A DNA stretch of 64,000 nucleotides, taken from positions 76,404 through 140,403 of the forward strand of contig CAZHIQ010000005.1 in NCBI GenBank assembly GCA_964532595.1, given 5' to 3'. Shown one piece after another: positions 25,499-34,184 of the stretch; the first letter of the stretch is position 1, and every line of letters starts with the position of its first letter. The notes beneath the pieces were generated by a model. It searched no databases. It saw nothing but the letters and a program-made list of their open reading frames with translations, and was not told the origin of the DNA. The stretch comes from Chryseosolibacter sp964532595. Lineage in GTDB: Bacteria > Bacteroidota > Bacteroidia > Cytophagales > Cyclobacteriaceae. Both the position numbers and the translations under genes were made by a program.

Positions 25499-25534
25499 TA
25501 AGTCTAGAAAGTCATAACTGCCATAAGCAAGAAT

Positions 25535-27934
25535 ATGAAGCGTACCATCAAAAAAGTTGCTGTTCTGGGGTCGGGCATCATGGGCTCGCGGATCGCGTGT
25601 CACTTTGCCAACATCGGTGTCGAAGTTCTCCTGCTTGATATCGCACCGCGTGAGCTTACGGAGGAGGAGAAGCAAAAGGGACTCGCGCTCGATTCACCCG
25701 CTGTGAAGAACAGGATTGTCCGTTCCTCGTTTGAGGCGGCGGTCAAGTCTAATCCTGCCCCTTTGTTTAAGAAGGACTATGCATCCCGTATCTCGCTGGG
25801 CAATTTCTCAGACGACATGTCGCGCATTGCCGACTACGACTGGACGATTGAGGTTGTCGTCGAGAATCTGGACATCAAGCGTAAGGTGTACGATGAGGTG
25901 GAGAAATACCGCAAGCCAGGAACGCTGATCACCTCCAACACGTCCGGCATTCCCATTCACCTCATGGCGGAAGGGCGCAGTGATGATTTCCAGAAACACT
26001 TCTGTGGAACGCACTTCTTCAATCCACCGCGATACCTTCGCTTGCTGGAGATCATTCCTACTGGCAAGACTGATCCTGAAGTAGTGTCATTCCTCATGCA
26101 CTATGGCGATTTGTATCTCGGAAAGACGACCGTTTTGTGTAAGGACACGCCCGCGTTTATCGCTAACCGCATAGGAATCTTTTCTATTCTGAAAGTCGTC
26201 GACTCGATGCAGAAGTACGGCTTGAACATCGATGAGGTTGACAAGCTTACCGGGCCGGTTATTGGTCGACCGAAGTCGGCCACGTTCCGCACCTCAGACG
26301 TCGTCGGTCTCGACACCCTGATCAAGGTTGCTCAGAATCTATACCAGGGGCTGCCAAATGATGAGGCTCGCGAGACATTCAAGCTACCCGAGGTTATCAA
26401 CAAGCTGGAGGAAAACAAGTGGCTGGGAGATAAGACCGGGCAGGGCTTTTACAAAAAAACCAAAAATGCCAAAGGGGCAACGGAGATTCTCACCCTTGAT
26501 CTCAATACCCTCGAGTACCAGCCTCGCGCCAAAGCCAGGTTTGCAACCCTGGAAACAACAAAGGGCGTCGATGATTTGCGGAAGCGATTCCGCATGTTGC
26601 TCGCTGGCCAGGACAAAGCGGGTCAATTTTACCGGGATTCGTTTTTCGCGTTGTTCCAATATGTAAGCAACCGCATCCCCGAGGTATCGGATGAACTGTA
26701 TCGCATCGATGACGCGCTATGCGCTGGGTTCGGTTGGGAACTGGGTCCGTTCGCCACGTGGGACGCTCTCGGCGTTGAGAAGTCTGTTCAGGATATGGAA
26801 GCCGCGGGATATAAACCCAACCCTTGGGTTTATGACATGCTCAGTGCAGGACACGCGTCATTCTACAAAGTAGACGGGGGCAAGAGATTGTACTACGACA
26901 TTCCGACGAAATCATACAAAGAGATACCGGGTCGCGACGTCTTCATCATTCTCGAAGACAAAGCGAACGACGTGGTGTGGAAGAATGCTGAATCGAAGAT
27001 TACCGACATCGGTGATGGAGTAATCAACTTCTCATGGCATAGCAAGAGTTTTACTCTTGGAAGTGCCGTGATGGAAGGGTTGAACAAAGCGATCGACCTT
27101 GCTGAAAAGGAGTACGAAGGTCTGGTTGTCGGCCATCAGGGAGCAGACTTCTCACTCGGAGCTAATCTCGGTCTCGTATTCATGTACGCCATTGAGCAGG
27201 ATTATGATGAACTCGATTTTATGGTTCGCTCTTTCCAGAACTCGGTGATGCGTATACGGTACTCTTCGGTTCCTGTGGCGGTATGTCCGCAGGGCCGTAC
27301 GCTGGGTGGCGGTTGTGAAATGACTTTGCACGCCGACGTGGCGCAGGCTGCCGCCGAGACCTACATCGGATTGGTAGAGGTTGGCGTAGGATTGATTCCT
27401 GCCGGTGGAGGAACCAAGGAATTTACCAAGCGCGTCAGCGATAACCATCAACCTGGCGATGTAGAGTTGAACGCACTGCAGAATGCCTTTATGCACATTG
27501 CTACGGCGAAGGTTGCCACGTCAGCAGCAGAAGCTCGCGACATGAACATTCTGCGGGCATCCGATCGCATATCGATGAACCGCGACCGACAAATCATGGA
27601 CGCCAAGCAGGCGGTGCTTCAATTAGCCCGCGGCGGCTACACGATGCCTCAGCAGGCGAAGAACATTAAAGTGCAGGGACGCCTTGGCCTGGCATTGTTT
27701 GCCGCCGGTGTTCACGGTATGCGCGAAGGTAGATATATCAGCGACCACGACGCGAAGATTGCCATGAAAATAGCCAACGTCATGTGCGGCGGTGACCTCA
27801 CCGCCCCGCAAGAAGTAAGCGAGCAATACCTCCTCGACCTCGAACGAGAGGCCTTTGTTTCACTCTGCGGCGAGCGCAAGACCCTTGAGAGGATACAGTC
27901 GATATTGACAGGCGGGAAACCGCTGAGGAATTAA
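25535..27934 (+). CDS. fadN: FadN-type 3-hydroxyacyl-CoA dehydrogenase / enoyl-CoA hydratase
   Basis: The 799-residue bifunctional enzyme catalyses hydration of enoyl-CoA and NAD-linked oxidation of 3-hydroxyacyl-CoA. Order of domains is as in Bacillus FadN. The dehydrogenase comes first, with the NAD loop VLGSGIMGSRIACHF at residues 10-24 and the HFFNPPRYLRLLEIIP block near 161. A second helical dehydrogenase domain follows (about 345-450). The crotonase domain (about 480-720) has GADFSLGANLG and GRTLGGGCEMTLHAD as the oxyanion-hole and catalytic region. This order is reversed relative to E. coli FadB. The gene begins the structural part of the fad operon. Confidence 0.95.
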   Translation: MKRTIKKVAVLGSGIMGSRIACHFANIGVEVLLLDIAPRELTEEEKQKGLALDSPAVKNRIVRSSFEAAVKSNPAPLFKKDYASRISLGNFSDDMSRIADYDWTIEVVVENLDIKRKVYDEVEKYRKPGTLITSNTSGIPIHLMAEGRSDDFQKHFCGTHFFNPPRYLRLLEIIPTGKTDPEVVSFLMHYGDLYLGKTTVLCKDTPAFIANRIGIFSILKVVDSMQKYGLNIDEVDKLTGPVIGRPKSATFRTSDVVGLDTLIKVAQNLYQGLPNDEARETFKLPEVINKLEENKWLGDKTGQGFYKKTKNAKGATEILTLDLNTLEYQPRAKARFATLETTKGVDDLRKRFRMLLAGQDKAGQFYRDSFFALFQYVSNRIPEVSDELYRIDDALCAGFGWELGPFATWDALGVEKSVQDMEAAGYKPNPWVYDMLSAGHASFYKVDGGKRLYYDIPTKSYKEIPGRDVFIILEDKANDVVWKNAESKITDIGDGVINFSWHSKSFTLGSAVMEGLNKAIDLAEKEYEGLVVGHQGADFSLGANLGLVFMYAIEQDYDELDFMVRSFQNSVMRIRYSSVPVAVCPQGRTLGGGCEMTLHADVAQAAAETYIGLVEVGVGLIPAGGGTKEFTKRVSDNHQPGDVELNALQNAFMHIATAKVATSAAEARDMNILRASDRISMNRDRQIMDAKQAVLQLARGGYTMPQQAKNIKVQGRLGLALFAAGVHGMREGRYISDHDAKIAMKIANVMCGGDLTAPQEVSEQYLLDLEREAFVSLCGERKTLERIQSILTGGKPLRN

Positions 27935-27961
27935 TTCCGACAACTAAGCAACGAGCAACGT

Positions 27962-28005
27962 GGCAAGGCTCGCGCGCCTTTTCCCTGCCACTGATCGGCC
28001 TTGCC
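27962..28005. repeat. Inverted repeat between fadN and the four-helix-bundle gene
   Basis: GGCAAGGC (27962-27969) and GCCTTGCC (27998-28005) are perfect 8-bp inverted arms separated by 28 nt. There is no T run after it, so it is not a typical terminator. It could be an mRNA structure separating fadN from downstream genes. Confidence 0.45.
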
Positions 28006-28037
28006 GCTTTGGAGAACGTAATTAAACCCTCTCTGAT

Positions 28038-28436
28038 ATGGCAACAGATGATTTCAGGAACATGACTGCGTACAAAAAGGCGTTCGCACTTGCCATGAGA
28101 AATTTTGAGTTAACCAAAGAGTTCCCCAAGGAGGAAAAATTCGGAATCACCGATCAAATGCGGCGCTCGTCCCGATCCGTATGTGCGTGTGTCGGGGAAG
28201 CGTACAGAAAGCGGCAGTATGAAAAGTACTTCGTCAGCAAGGCAATCGATGCAGACGGAGAGAACACGGAAACCCGTGTGTGGTTGGATTTTGCAAAGGC
28301 CTGCAATTACATTGACGAACAGACTTGGTCTACTCTCGAGCAGCAAGGTGCAGAAGTGGGAAGGTTGTTGAATCATATGATCAACAACCCTGAGAAATAC
28401 CGAGGTAACGTGGCAAAGAGAAAGGTCCGCAGATAA
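28038..28436 (+). CDS. Four-helix bundle protein (S23 / 23S rRNA intervening-sequence type)
   Basis: A 132-residue helical protein of the family first seen inside 23S rRNA intervening sequences: residues 5-30 (FRNMTAYKKAFALAMR), ITDQMRRSSRSVCACVGEAYR near 37-57, and VWLDFAKACNYI near 83. Such proteins are dispersed in many Bacteroidota genomes and form pentameric bundles; no enzymatic role is known. What is odd here is the position, inside the fad operon between fadN and fadA, on the same strand, flanked by roughly 100-bp non-coding spacers. The basic tail (RGNVAKRKVRR) suggests nucleic-acid contact. Confidence 0.9.
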   Translation: MATDDFRNMTAYKKAFALAMRNFELTKEFPKEEKFGITDQMRRSSRSVCACVGEAYRKRQYEKYFVSKAIDADGENTETRVWLDFAKACNYIDEQTWSTLEQQGAEVGRLLNHMINNPEKYRGNVAKRKVRR

Positions 28437-28560
28437 CCGGTTGCATAGTTGCCGGAATTGGAACCTTGAATAGAAAGGTTCAGAGATTCGCATTACGCAG
28501 AACCGGTTTTGACACTAAACAGATTTAAGACTAATTGACGGAATTAAGAAAATCAAAACT

Positions 28561-29736
28561 ATGGACGCATACATCATAAAAGCATCGCGTACAGCGGTGG
28601 GCAAAGCAAAAAGAGGGGGCTTTCGCAATACACGGCCCGACGATCTGGCGGTGGAAGTGATCCGTCATCTCGTTAGTTCAGTCCCCGGTCTGGAGAATGG
28701 TATGGTTGACGATGTCATCGTCGGCAATGCTGTGCAGGAGGCTGAACAAGGGATGCAAATGGGACGTATGATCTCGTTGATGGCGTTGGGGCTCGATACG
28801 CCGGGTATGGTGATAAACCGCTACTGCGGATCGGGGCTTGAAGCGATTAATATCGCTTGCGCGCGTATCCACGCCAGACAGGCTGACGTAATTATTGCGG
28901 GAGGTACGGAGTCGATGTCGCTGGTGCCGGTGATGGGTTGGAAGACTGCCCTCAACTACACGATAGCGCGAGATTTCCCCACGTACTATACAAGCATGGG
29001 GCTTACCGCCGAAGCGGTGGCGCGCAAGTACAATGTTACGCGGGAAGACCAGGACGCGTTCGCGTACCAATCGCACATGAAGGCGGCCAAGGCTGTGGAG
29101 GCAGGGTACTTCAAAGAAGAAATTTTGCCGATTACCGTCAAGGAAGTATTTGTCGACGAGAGCGGAAAGAAGAAGTCCCGCGAGTACGTTGTTGACCAGG
29201 ATGAAGGTATCCGGGCCGACACAACGCCGGAGGCTCTCGCCAAACTCAAGCCGGTTTTCGCTATGGGGGGCACTGTAACCGCGGGGAACTCGTCCCAGAC
29301 ATCCGACGGCGCCGCCTTTGTGATTGTGGTCTCGGAACGAATACTTAAAGAGCTCAACCTTACCCCTATCGCGCGACTGGTAAGCTATGCGGCGGGTGGC
29401 GTTGACCCGGAGATCATGGGTATGGGGCCGGTGACTGCAGTACCGAAGGCGTTGAAGCTGGCGAACATGAAACTGGATGATATCGATGTTATTGAACTGA
29501 ACGAGGCGTTCGCAGCGCAATCCCTCGCGGTGGTCCGCGAACTGGGAATCGACCAGACAAAATTAAATCCTAACGGAGGAGCTATTGCTTTAGGACACCC
29601 GCTGGGATCTTCTGGAGCACGATTGTCGGTGAATATTTTCAATGAACTCCGCAGGCAGAAAAAGAAATATGGCCTTGTAACCGCCTGCGTCGGTGGAGGG
29701 CAGGGCGTTGCAGGCATCTACGAAATGTTGAACTAG
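28561..29736 (+). CDS. fadA: Acetyl-CoA acyltransferase (thiolase)
   Basis: A 391-residue thiolase that releases acetyl-CoA in the last step of beta-oxidation. The acylated cysteine is Cys89 in NRYCGSGLEA. The His of the GHPLGSSGAR block (near 345) and the second cysteine in VTACVGGGQG (near 376) complete the active site. The N-terminus MDAYIIKASRTAVGKA and length are standard. It is followed by the acyl-CoA dehydrogenase gene after 17 bp. Acting with FadN and FadE it completes the cycle. Confidence 0.95.
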   Translation: MDAYIIKASRTAVGKAKRGGFRNTRPDDLAVEVIRHLVSSVPGLENGMVDDVIVGNAVQEAEQGMQMGRMISLMALGLDTPGMVINRYCGSGLEAINIACARIHARQADVIIAGGTESMSLVPVMGWKTALNYTIARDFPTYYTSMGLTAEAVARKYNVTREDQDAFAYQSHMKAAKAVEAGYFKEEILPITVKEVFVDESGKKKSREYVVDQDEGIRADTTPEALAKLKPVFAMGGTVTAGNSSQTSDGAAFVIVVSERILKELNLTPIARLVSYAAGGVDPEIMGMGPVTAVPKALKLANMKLDDIDVIELNEAFAAQSLAVVRELGIDQTKLNPNGGAIALGHPLGSSGARLSVNIFNELRRQKKKYGLVTACVGGGQGVAGIYEMLN

Positions 29737-29753
29737 ACTAAAAGAACATCGTC

Positions 29754-31547
29754 ATGGGAGAAACAAAGACAGCAATAAAGGGAGGAGAATTCCTCATTCG
29801 CGAAACGAACCCCGCTGAAATCTTCGTCCCCGAAGAGTTCAGTGAAGAACAACGGATGATTGAACAGCAATGCAAGGACTTCCTGGACAAGGAGGTTTTC
29901 CCGCGACTCGACGAAATCGACTCAATGAAGGACCCGAAACTGATGCCGGGTATTCTTGATAAAGCCGGTGAGCTCGGTCTCCTGGCGACATCGGTCCCGA
30001 CCGAATACAACGGTTTCGGAATGGACTTCAATACCAGTATGCTGGTAGCCGAAGTCATTGGCGCAGGTCACTCAGTAGCTGTAGCACTTTCGGCGCATAC
30101 GGGAATCGGCACGCTGCCCATCGTTTACTACGGCAATGAAGAACAAAAAGCCAAGTACCTTCCTAAACTCGCCACGGGTGAATGGAAGGCAGCCTACTGC
30201 CTTACCGAGCCCGACTCCGGTTCGGATGCCAACAGTGGAAAGACACGAGCTACACCAACGCCCGATGGTAAACATTATCTGATCAATGGTCAGAAGATGT
30301 GGATCACCAACGGTGGCTTTGCTGATGTGTTCATCGTGTTTGCCAAGATTGAAGATGACAAGAACCTCACAGCGTTTATTGTCGAACGCAGTTTTGGTGG
30401 AATTACCATGAACGAGGAGGAGCGCAAGATGGGAATCAAAGGCTCATCTACCCGCCAGATCTTCTTCAACGATTGTAAAGTACCGGCCGAAAATATGCTT
30501 TCGGAACGGCAGAACGGATTTAAGATAGCCGTGAACATCCTCAACATCGGACGCATCAAGCTGGCGGCCGCGGCTATCGGCGGAGCAAAGAAGACGATTT
30601 CCACCGCAGTTAATTATGCGAAGGAGCGCAAGCAGTTTGGAACCGCTATCGCCAACTTCGGAGCTATCAAGCACAAGATCGCAGAGATGGCAGCACGAAC
30701 CTTTGCGTCGGAGTCGGCTTGCTACCGCGCGGGACAGAACATTGACGATGCGTATAGCGCGCTGGTTGAAGGCGGCATGGATTCGTCGAAAGCACGTCTG
30801 AAATCGCTGGAAGAATTCGCGATCGAGTGTGCTATTATGAAAGTCCATGGATCGGAAGTCCTCGACTTTGTTGTTGACGAAGGCGTGCAGATATACGGCG
30901 GCATGGGATTCTCCGCTGAAGGTCCGATGGACAGGGCTTACCGTGATTCTCGTATCAACAGGATTTTCGAGGGCACCAACGAGATAAACCGCATGCTCAC
31001 TATCGACATGCTGTTGAAACGTGCGATGAAGGGACATCTCGATTTGATGACACCGGCAATGGCGGTTCAAAAGGAGTTGATGGCTATTCCCGATTTTGGC
31101 GGCGACAGCGACGACACATTCCTCGCGAAGGAAATGCGCGCGATACGCAATCTGAAGAAGGCAGGTCTCATGGTTGCAGGTGCTGCCGTGCAGAAGTACA
31201 TGCAGAAAATTGCCGACGAACAGGAGGTGCTCATGCATCTGGCCGATATGTTGATCGAAGGTTACGCAGCGGAGTCAGCGCTTCTGCGGGTTCAGAAGTT
31301 GGCGAACCTTCGTGGAGAGAAGGAAGTGGAAATAGAGAAGGAAATGGCTATTGTCTATCTGCACAGAGCGATTGAAAAAGCAGCTTCCGCCGGCCGCGAG
31401 GCCATTTCTGCCTTTGCCCAGGGGGATGAACTCCGGCTGATGTTGCTCGGACTGAAGCGTTTTGTGAAGATAGACCCTTACAACCTTAAAGAAGCACGTC
31501 GGAAGATTGCCGATTACGTCATCGAAAAAGGGGCCTATCCCTTCTGA
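29754..31547 (+). CDS. fadE: Acyl-CoA dehydrogenase, FadE type
   Basis: A 597-residue FAD-dependent dehydrogenase that makes trans-2-enoyl-CoA. Typical motifs: AYCLTEPDSGSDANSGKT near 147-164 (first ACAD signature), KMWITNGGFADVFIVFAK, and QIYGGMGFSAEGPMDRAYRDSRI followed by the catalytic-Glu region FEGTNEINR near 405-413. The extra C-terminal domain of about 150 residues marks the long FadE class (Bacillus FadE-like) rather than the 380-residue ACADs. It closes the operon and is followed by two hairpins. Confidence 0.94.
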   Translation: MGETKTAIKGGEFLIRETNPAEIFVPEEFSEEQRMIEQQCKDFLDKEVFPRLDEIDSMKDPKLMPGILDKAGELGLLATSVPTEYNGFGMDFNTSMLVAEVIGAGHSVAVALSAHTGIGTLPIVYYGNEEQKAKYLPKLATGEWKAAYCLTEPDSGSDANSGKTRATPTPDGKHYLINGQKMWITNGGFADVFIVFAKIEDDKNLTAFIVERSFGGITMNEEERKMGIKGSSTRQIFFNDCKVPAENMLSERQNGFKIAVNILNIGRIKLAAAAIGGAKKTISTAVNYAKERKQFGTAIANFGAIKHKIAEMAARTFASESACYRAGQNIDDAYSALVEGGMDSSKARLKSLEEFAIECAIMKVHGSEVLDFVVDEGVQIYGGMGFSAEGPMDRAYRDSRINRIFEGTNEINRMLTIDMLLKRAMKGHLDLMTPAMAVQKELMAIPDFGGDSDDTFLAKEMRAIRNLKKAGLMVAGAAVQKYMQKIADEQEVLMHLADMLIEGYAAESALLRVQKLANLRGEKEVEIEKEMAIVYLHRAIEKAASAGREAISAFAQGDELRLMLLGLKRFVKIDPYNLKEARRKIADYVIEKGAYPF

Positions 31548-31559
31548 CCGCACAGGCTG

Positions 31560-31577
31560 CTGTCCGTCACCGGACAG
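31560..31577 (+). repeat. Hairpin after fadE
   Basis: CTGTCCG-TCAC-CGGACAG forms a perfect 7-bp stem with a 4-nt loop, 13 nt past the fadE stop. It has no T run of its own and may stabilise the 3' end of the mRNA together with the next hairpin. Confidence 0.6.
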
Positions 31578-31585
31578 ACCGGGCA

Positions 31586-31613
31586 TCAAAAACCGTTGTT
31601 TCAGCGGTTTTGA
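31586..31613 (+). terminator. Likely terminator of the fad operon
   Basis: TCAAAAACCG and CGGTTTTGA pair as a stem with one bulged A around a 9-nt loop; the right arm supplies a T run. Placed just after fadE, it is the probable end of the fad transcript. Confidence 0.55.
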
Positions 31614-31656
31614 CGGCATGGAATACTATTTGCGCACAGGACGGTAAACTAAAAGG

Positions 31657-31980
31657 ATGGAATCAAAAACACTGGCTACTGTTATCATCGTCGTCCTGTG
31701 CGTTCTCTTCTTCCCGTTCGTGATTGGTGCGGTCGCAGGATTCTTCGGACTTCTCGGGGGACTTCTCGGAGGCTTTTTCGGATTAATCGGCGGGTTGCTT
31801 GGCGCTATCTTCGGAGCACTGGCAACGCTGTTCGGTAATTTGTTGGGCTTTGTAGGCTGGCTTTTTCACGATCCGTTCGGGAGTTCGTACACTCTGTTGA
31901 ACGGCAATGTGCTGACTTTTTTTGCACTGCTCGTCATTGTTGTACTTATCGCCCGTAAACGAAGAACAACGGGGCGTTGA
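31657..31980 (+). CDS. Small glycine-rich membrane protein
   Basis: A 107-residue, very hydrophobic protein with an N-terminal helix (about 7-27), a central glycine-rich stretch of about 50 residues built from repeated GGLLG/GFFG/GAIFG units, and a C-terminal helix (about 84-100) ending in a basic tail. The GxxxG-like repeats suggest close helix packing or oligomerisation. No known family is evident. It has its own upstream region with a possible promoter (CTATTTGCGC near 31625) and an A/G-rich ribosome-binding region (AAAAGG). Codon use is ordinary. Confidence 0.75.
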   Translation: MESKTLATVIIVVLCVLFFPFVIGAVAGFFGLLGGLLGGFFGLIGGLLGAIFGALATLFGNLLGFVGWLFHDPFGSSYTLLNGNVLTFFALLVIVVLIARKRRTTGR

Positions 31981-31990
31981 CAACCGTTGG

Positions 31991-32380
31991 CTATGCCGTC
32001 GGATGACGGTTGTATAGAACCGGATTGAGAAAATACTTCGAGTAGACGGGATACTTCCTTATCGCTTCAATTCGCGGGGCGCGATCCTTTTCGAAGACAA
32101 CGCGATAGAAGAACTCGTAGCCTTTTTCTACCCGGATGTCTTTCCGGATGACATAGTGTTCCTTGTCAAAAGGATTAAGCACTCTGACTTCGACGTGGAA
32201 AAGGCCGGGGTGACTCTTTATGCGAACAAAGTTTCCGGGTTCCTTATTGAACAGTTTGCCATTAACATATACTTGCATGTTCGCATGTTTCTCGGTGAGA
32301 ATGGCAATGCCGGAAATATACGCTTGAGCGGAAAATGAAATGACTACGAACAGTCCCGCGAATAACAATCTCTTCATCAT
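31991..32380 (-). CDS. Small exported protein of unknown function
   Basis: The 129-residue product has a signal peptide (MMKRLLFAGLFVVISFSAQA, cleavage after about residue 20). A beta-rich domain follows, with MQVYVNGKLFNKEPGNFVRI near 35-54 and GLFHVEVRVLNPFDKEHY near 59-76. This resembles small periplasmic PEGA-like or DUF4476-neighbour proteins that carry a short beta fold, but I cannot name the family. It converges on the glycine-rich membrane protein with a 10-bp gap. Confidence 0.75.
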   Translation of the reverse strand: MMKRLLFAGLFVVISFSAQAYISGIAILTEKHANMQVYVNGKLFNKEPGNFVRIKSHPGLFHVEVRVLNPFDKEHYVIRKDIRVEKGYEFFYRVVFEKDRAPRIEAIRKYPVYSKYFLNPVLYNRHPTA

Positions 32381-32634
32381 AATAACCCTTCAGATCCTAT
32401 TACAAAAAACACAAGCTCTGTGCCAAAACGCAACGGAGAAAAGATCAATCTATCACGGAGTGAGATATCGGATGAAAGACAATTGGAAATTTGGCTCGTT
32501 TATACCTTGGTAAAGAATGACGGGCCGAACCGAAACAAGAAAGCCGGTTGTCTGTGATTGGACCACGGGACGATTGCGGAGGCATTTATGCCGTTTACGC
32601 GTCAGAGAGAAAAGGACAGGTTTCCGATAAAACC

Positions 32635-33552
32635 TTACACCTCCGCGCTGGTAGGATAGCACAGGCGCGCTCCCTTGTCCCCAACTTCGAGGATCCCTTT
32701 CGCCCCATGCATCCAGGCGAGGTTAGGATTTTCGTGGCCCGAAGGAAAACCGAAGGCAACGGGAAATTCACATCCATGAAGGGCATCCGTGACAATTTCC
32801 TGTATAGATTCTGCGAAGGCGAGGTCTGAGTTTTTCATGTCCGTCATATGGCCGACGACAAGCCCTGCCAGCCGCGAAAGTTTGCCACTGCGACGCAGCT
32901 GTCTGAACATTCGATCGACCTTGTAATAGTACTCATCGATTTCTTCGATAATCAGAATGGCGTCGGTTGTATCCGGATCGCTCGCCGTGCCGATGGCATC
33001 GACGACAAGAGACAAGTTGCCTCCAAGAACACGACCGCTGGCCACCCCGGCGCGGTTGCCCGGGCGTGCAGGAGCGGAAATTTCAACGCGACCCCCGAAG
33101 AGCAGTTGACGGAGACTCTCGACGGAGTTTTGGGCTTCGGCCTGGCCAAAAAACAGGGGCATGGTTGCGTGAGCGGAGGCTATTCCTATCCGCGCCAACG
33201 CCAGGTGGATAGCGGTGATATCACTGAACCCGATGATCCATTTGGGATGGTGGCGGAGTGCCGTGAAATCCAGGTCGTCGAGTATTCGTGTACTCCCATA
33301 TCCGCCGCGAGCGCAGAAAATCGCTTTGATGGAAGCATCGTCGAGGAACCGCTGGAGGTCGCTGCGCCGTTCATCGTCGGTTCCGGCCAGATAGGAGTGT
33401 TGTTCTGAAAAGAGACCGGGCGCCAGGACGGGCTCGAGTCCCCAGCCCCGGAGAACGTCCGTTGCCGGGGTTATTTGTTCAGGGGAGACTTTACGCGCAG
33501 GAGCAACTATTCCCACTGCATCGCCGGCTACCAGTTTCGGAGGTAAGATCAT
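32635..33552 (-). CDS. Murein L,D-carboxypeptidase-type peptidase S66
   Basis: A 305-residue serine peptidase of the LdcA/MccF family, which trims the L,D bond of murein tetrapeptides during wall recycling or cleaves related conjugates. The nucleophile is Ser110 in IIGFSDITA. The catalytic Glu lies in ILIIEEIDEYYYK near 199, and the His in FPSGHENPN near 269, so the triad is complete. No signal peptide is visible, in line with a cytoplasmic recycling enzyme. It lies just beyond the terminator of the Skp/BamA operon. The 254 bp downstream (32381-32634) contain no gene I can support. Confidence 0.93.
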   Translation of the reverse strand: MILPPKLVAGDAVGIVAPARKVSPEQITPATDVLRGWGLEPVLAPGLFSEQHSYLAGTDDERRSDLQRFLDDASIKAIFCARGGYGSTRILDDLDFTALRHHPKWIIGFSDITAIHLALARIGIASAHATMPLFFGQAEAQNSVESLRQLLFGGRVEISAPARPGNRAGVASGRVLGGNLSLVVDAIGTASDPDTTDAILIIEEIDEYYYKVDRMFRQLRRSGKLSRLAGLVVGHMTDMKNSDLAFAESIQEIVTDALHGCEFPVAFGFPSGHENPNLAWMHGAKGILEVGDKGARLCYPTSAEV

Positions 33553-33578
33553 GGTTCAATATAGCAGGGGGCAAAGAA

Positions 33579-33604
33579 AAAAGCCTTCCCAAAGGAAGGC
33601 TTTT
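33579..33604. terminator. Terminator of the bamA-skp operon
   Basis: AAAAGCCTTCC and GGAAGGCTTTT form an 11-bp stem with a 4-nt loop and A/T runs on both sides. It lies just past the last Skp gene on the minus strand. Confidence 0.9.
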
Positions 33605-33629
33605 AGTATCGTGACTAGCCGTTGACCGT

Positions 33630-34169
33630 TTAGTTCTGGCCTGCGGGCTTAGGCGTTACACCCATTTTCTTTAGTACGAGATCGGAGACGTTGTTCGACT
33701 CGTCGCCGTAAAGAATTACATCCAATCCGCCAATCTGCTGGTTGAGGATGTAGGAATAGCCGTTCTCTTTGGCAACATCTTCGATTGCCTTGCCGACTTT
33801 GACGTAGACGGGTTCCATCAGTTGGTTGCGCTTGTTCTCGATCGTTACCTGGGCATCTTGCTGGAGTTGCTGCAGGTTTTCCTGGAGCTGAGCCAGTTCG
33901 CGTTCCGTGTTGCGACGAACGGCCTCCATCATGTTGTTGATGTTCGCCTGATAGTCAGCCAGCTTTGTCTGAAACTCTTTGTATTTCTGATCGATCTGGT
34001 TGCGCAGTTGATTTTGGGTAGACTGAAGTTCGGTCTCGATTTGTTTTGCCTCGGGCATCTGGCTAAAGATGTAGTCGACGTCGGCAAAACCTATCTTCTG
34101 GGGCGCCGATTGTGCGTGTGCTGCGATAATTCCGAAGGCAAAGACAAAAAGTAATGCAAGCTTTTTCAT
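33630..34169 (-). CDS. OmpH/Skp family periplasmic chaperone, copy 1
   Basis: A 179-residue protein with a signal peptide (...GIIAAHA, to about residue 20). The Skp fold follows: a beta strand KIGFADVDYIFSQMPE, a long paired coiled coil of about 45-120 rich in Gln, Glu and Lys, and a closing beta region SYILNQQIGGLDVILYG. Skp trimers hold unfolded outer-membrane proteins for BamA. It is the last gene of the operon, ahead of a strong terminator, and is a paralogue of the preceding gene. Confidence 0.93.
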   Translation of the reverse strand: MKKLALLFVFAFGIIAAHAQSAPQKIGFADVDYIFSQMPEAKQIETELQSTQNQLRNQIDQKYKEFQTKLADYQANINNMMEAVRRNTERELAQLQENLQQLQQDAQVTIENKRNQLMEPVYVKVGKAIEDVAKENGYSYILNQQIGGLDVILYGDESNNVSDLVLKKMGVTPKPAGQN

Positions 34170-34184
34170 GGAGTTTAGTTCAGT

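Noticed and set aside
27935..28037. Terminator after fadN
   Set aside because: The 8-bp inverted repeat has a 28-nt loop and no T run, and the next genes belong to the same pathway.
28678..29520. Leftward frame of 280 codons inside fadA
   Set aside because: It is the complement of a clear thiolase gene and reads as arginine/histidine-rich nonsense.
30444..31238. Leftward frame of 264 codons inside fadE
   Set aside because: It is antisense to an intact acyl-CoA dehydrogenase gene; no known domain.
32453..32662. Leftward 69-codon frame before the S66 peptidase
   Set aside because: Arginine-rich, no family-like sequence, and it overlaps the end of the peptidase gene.
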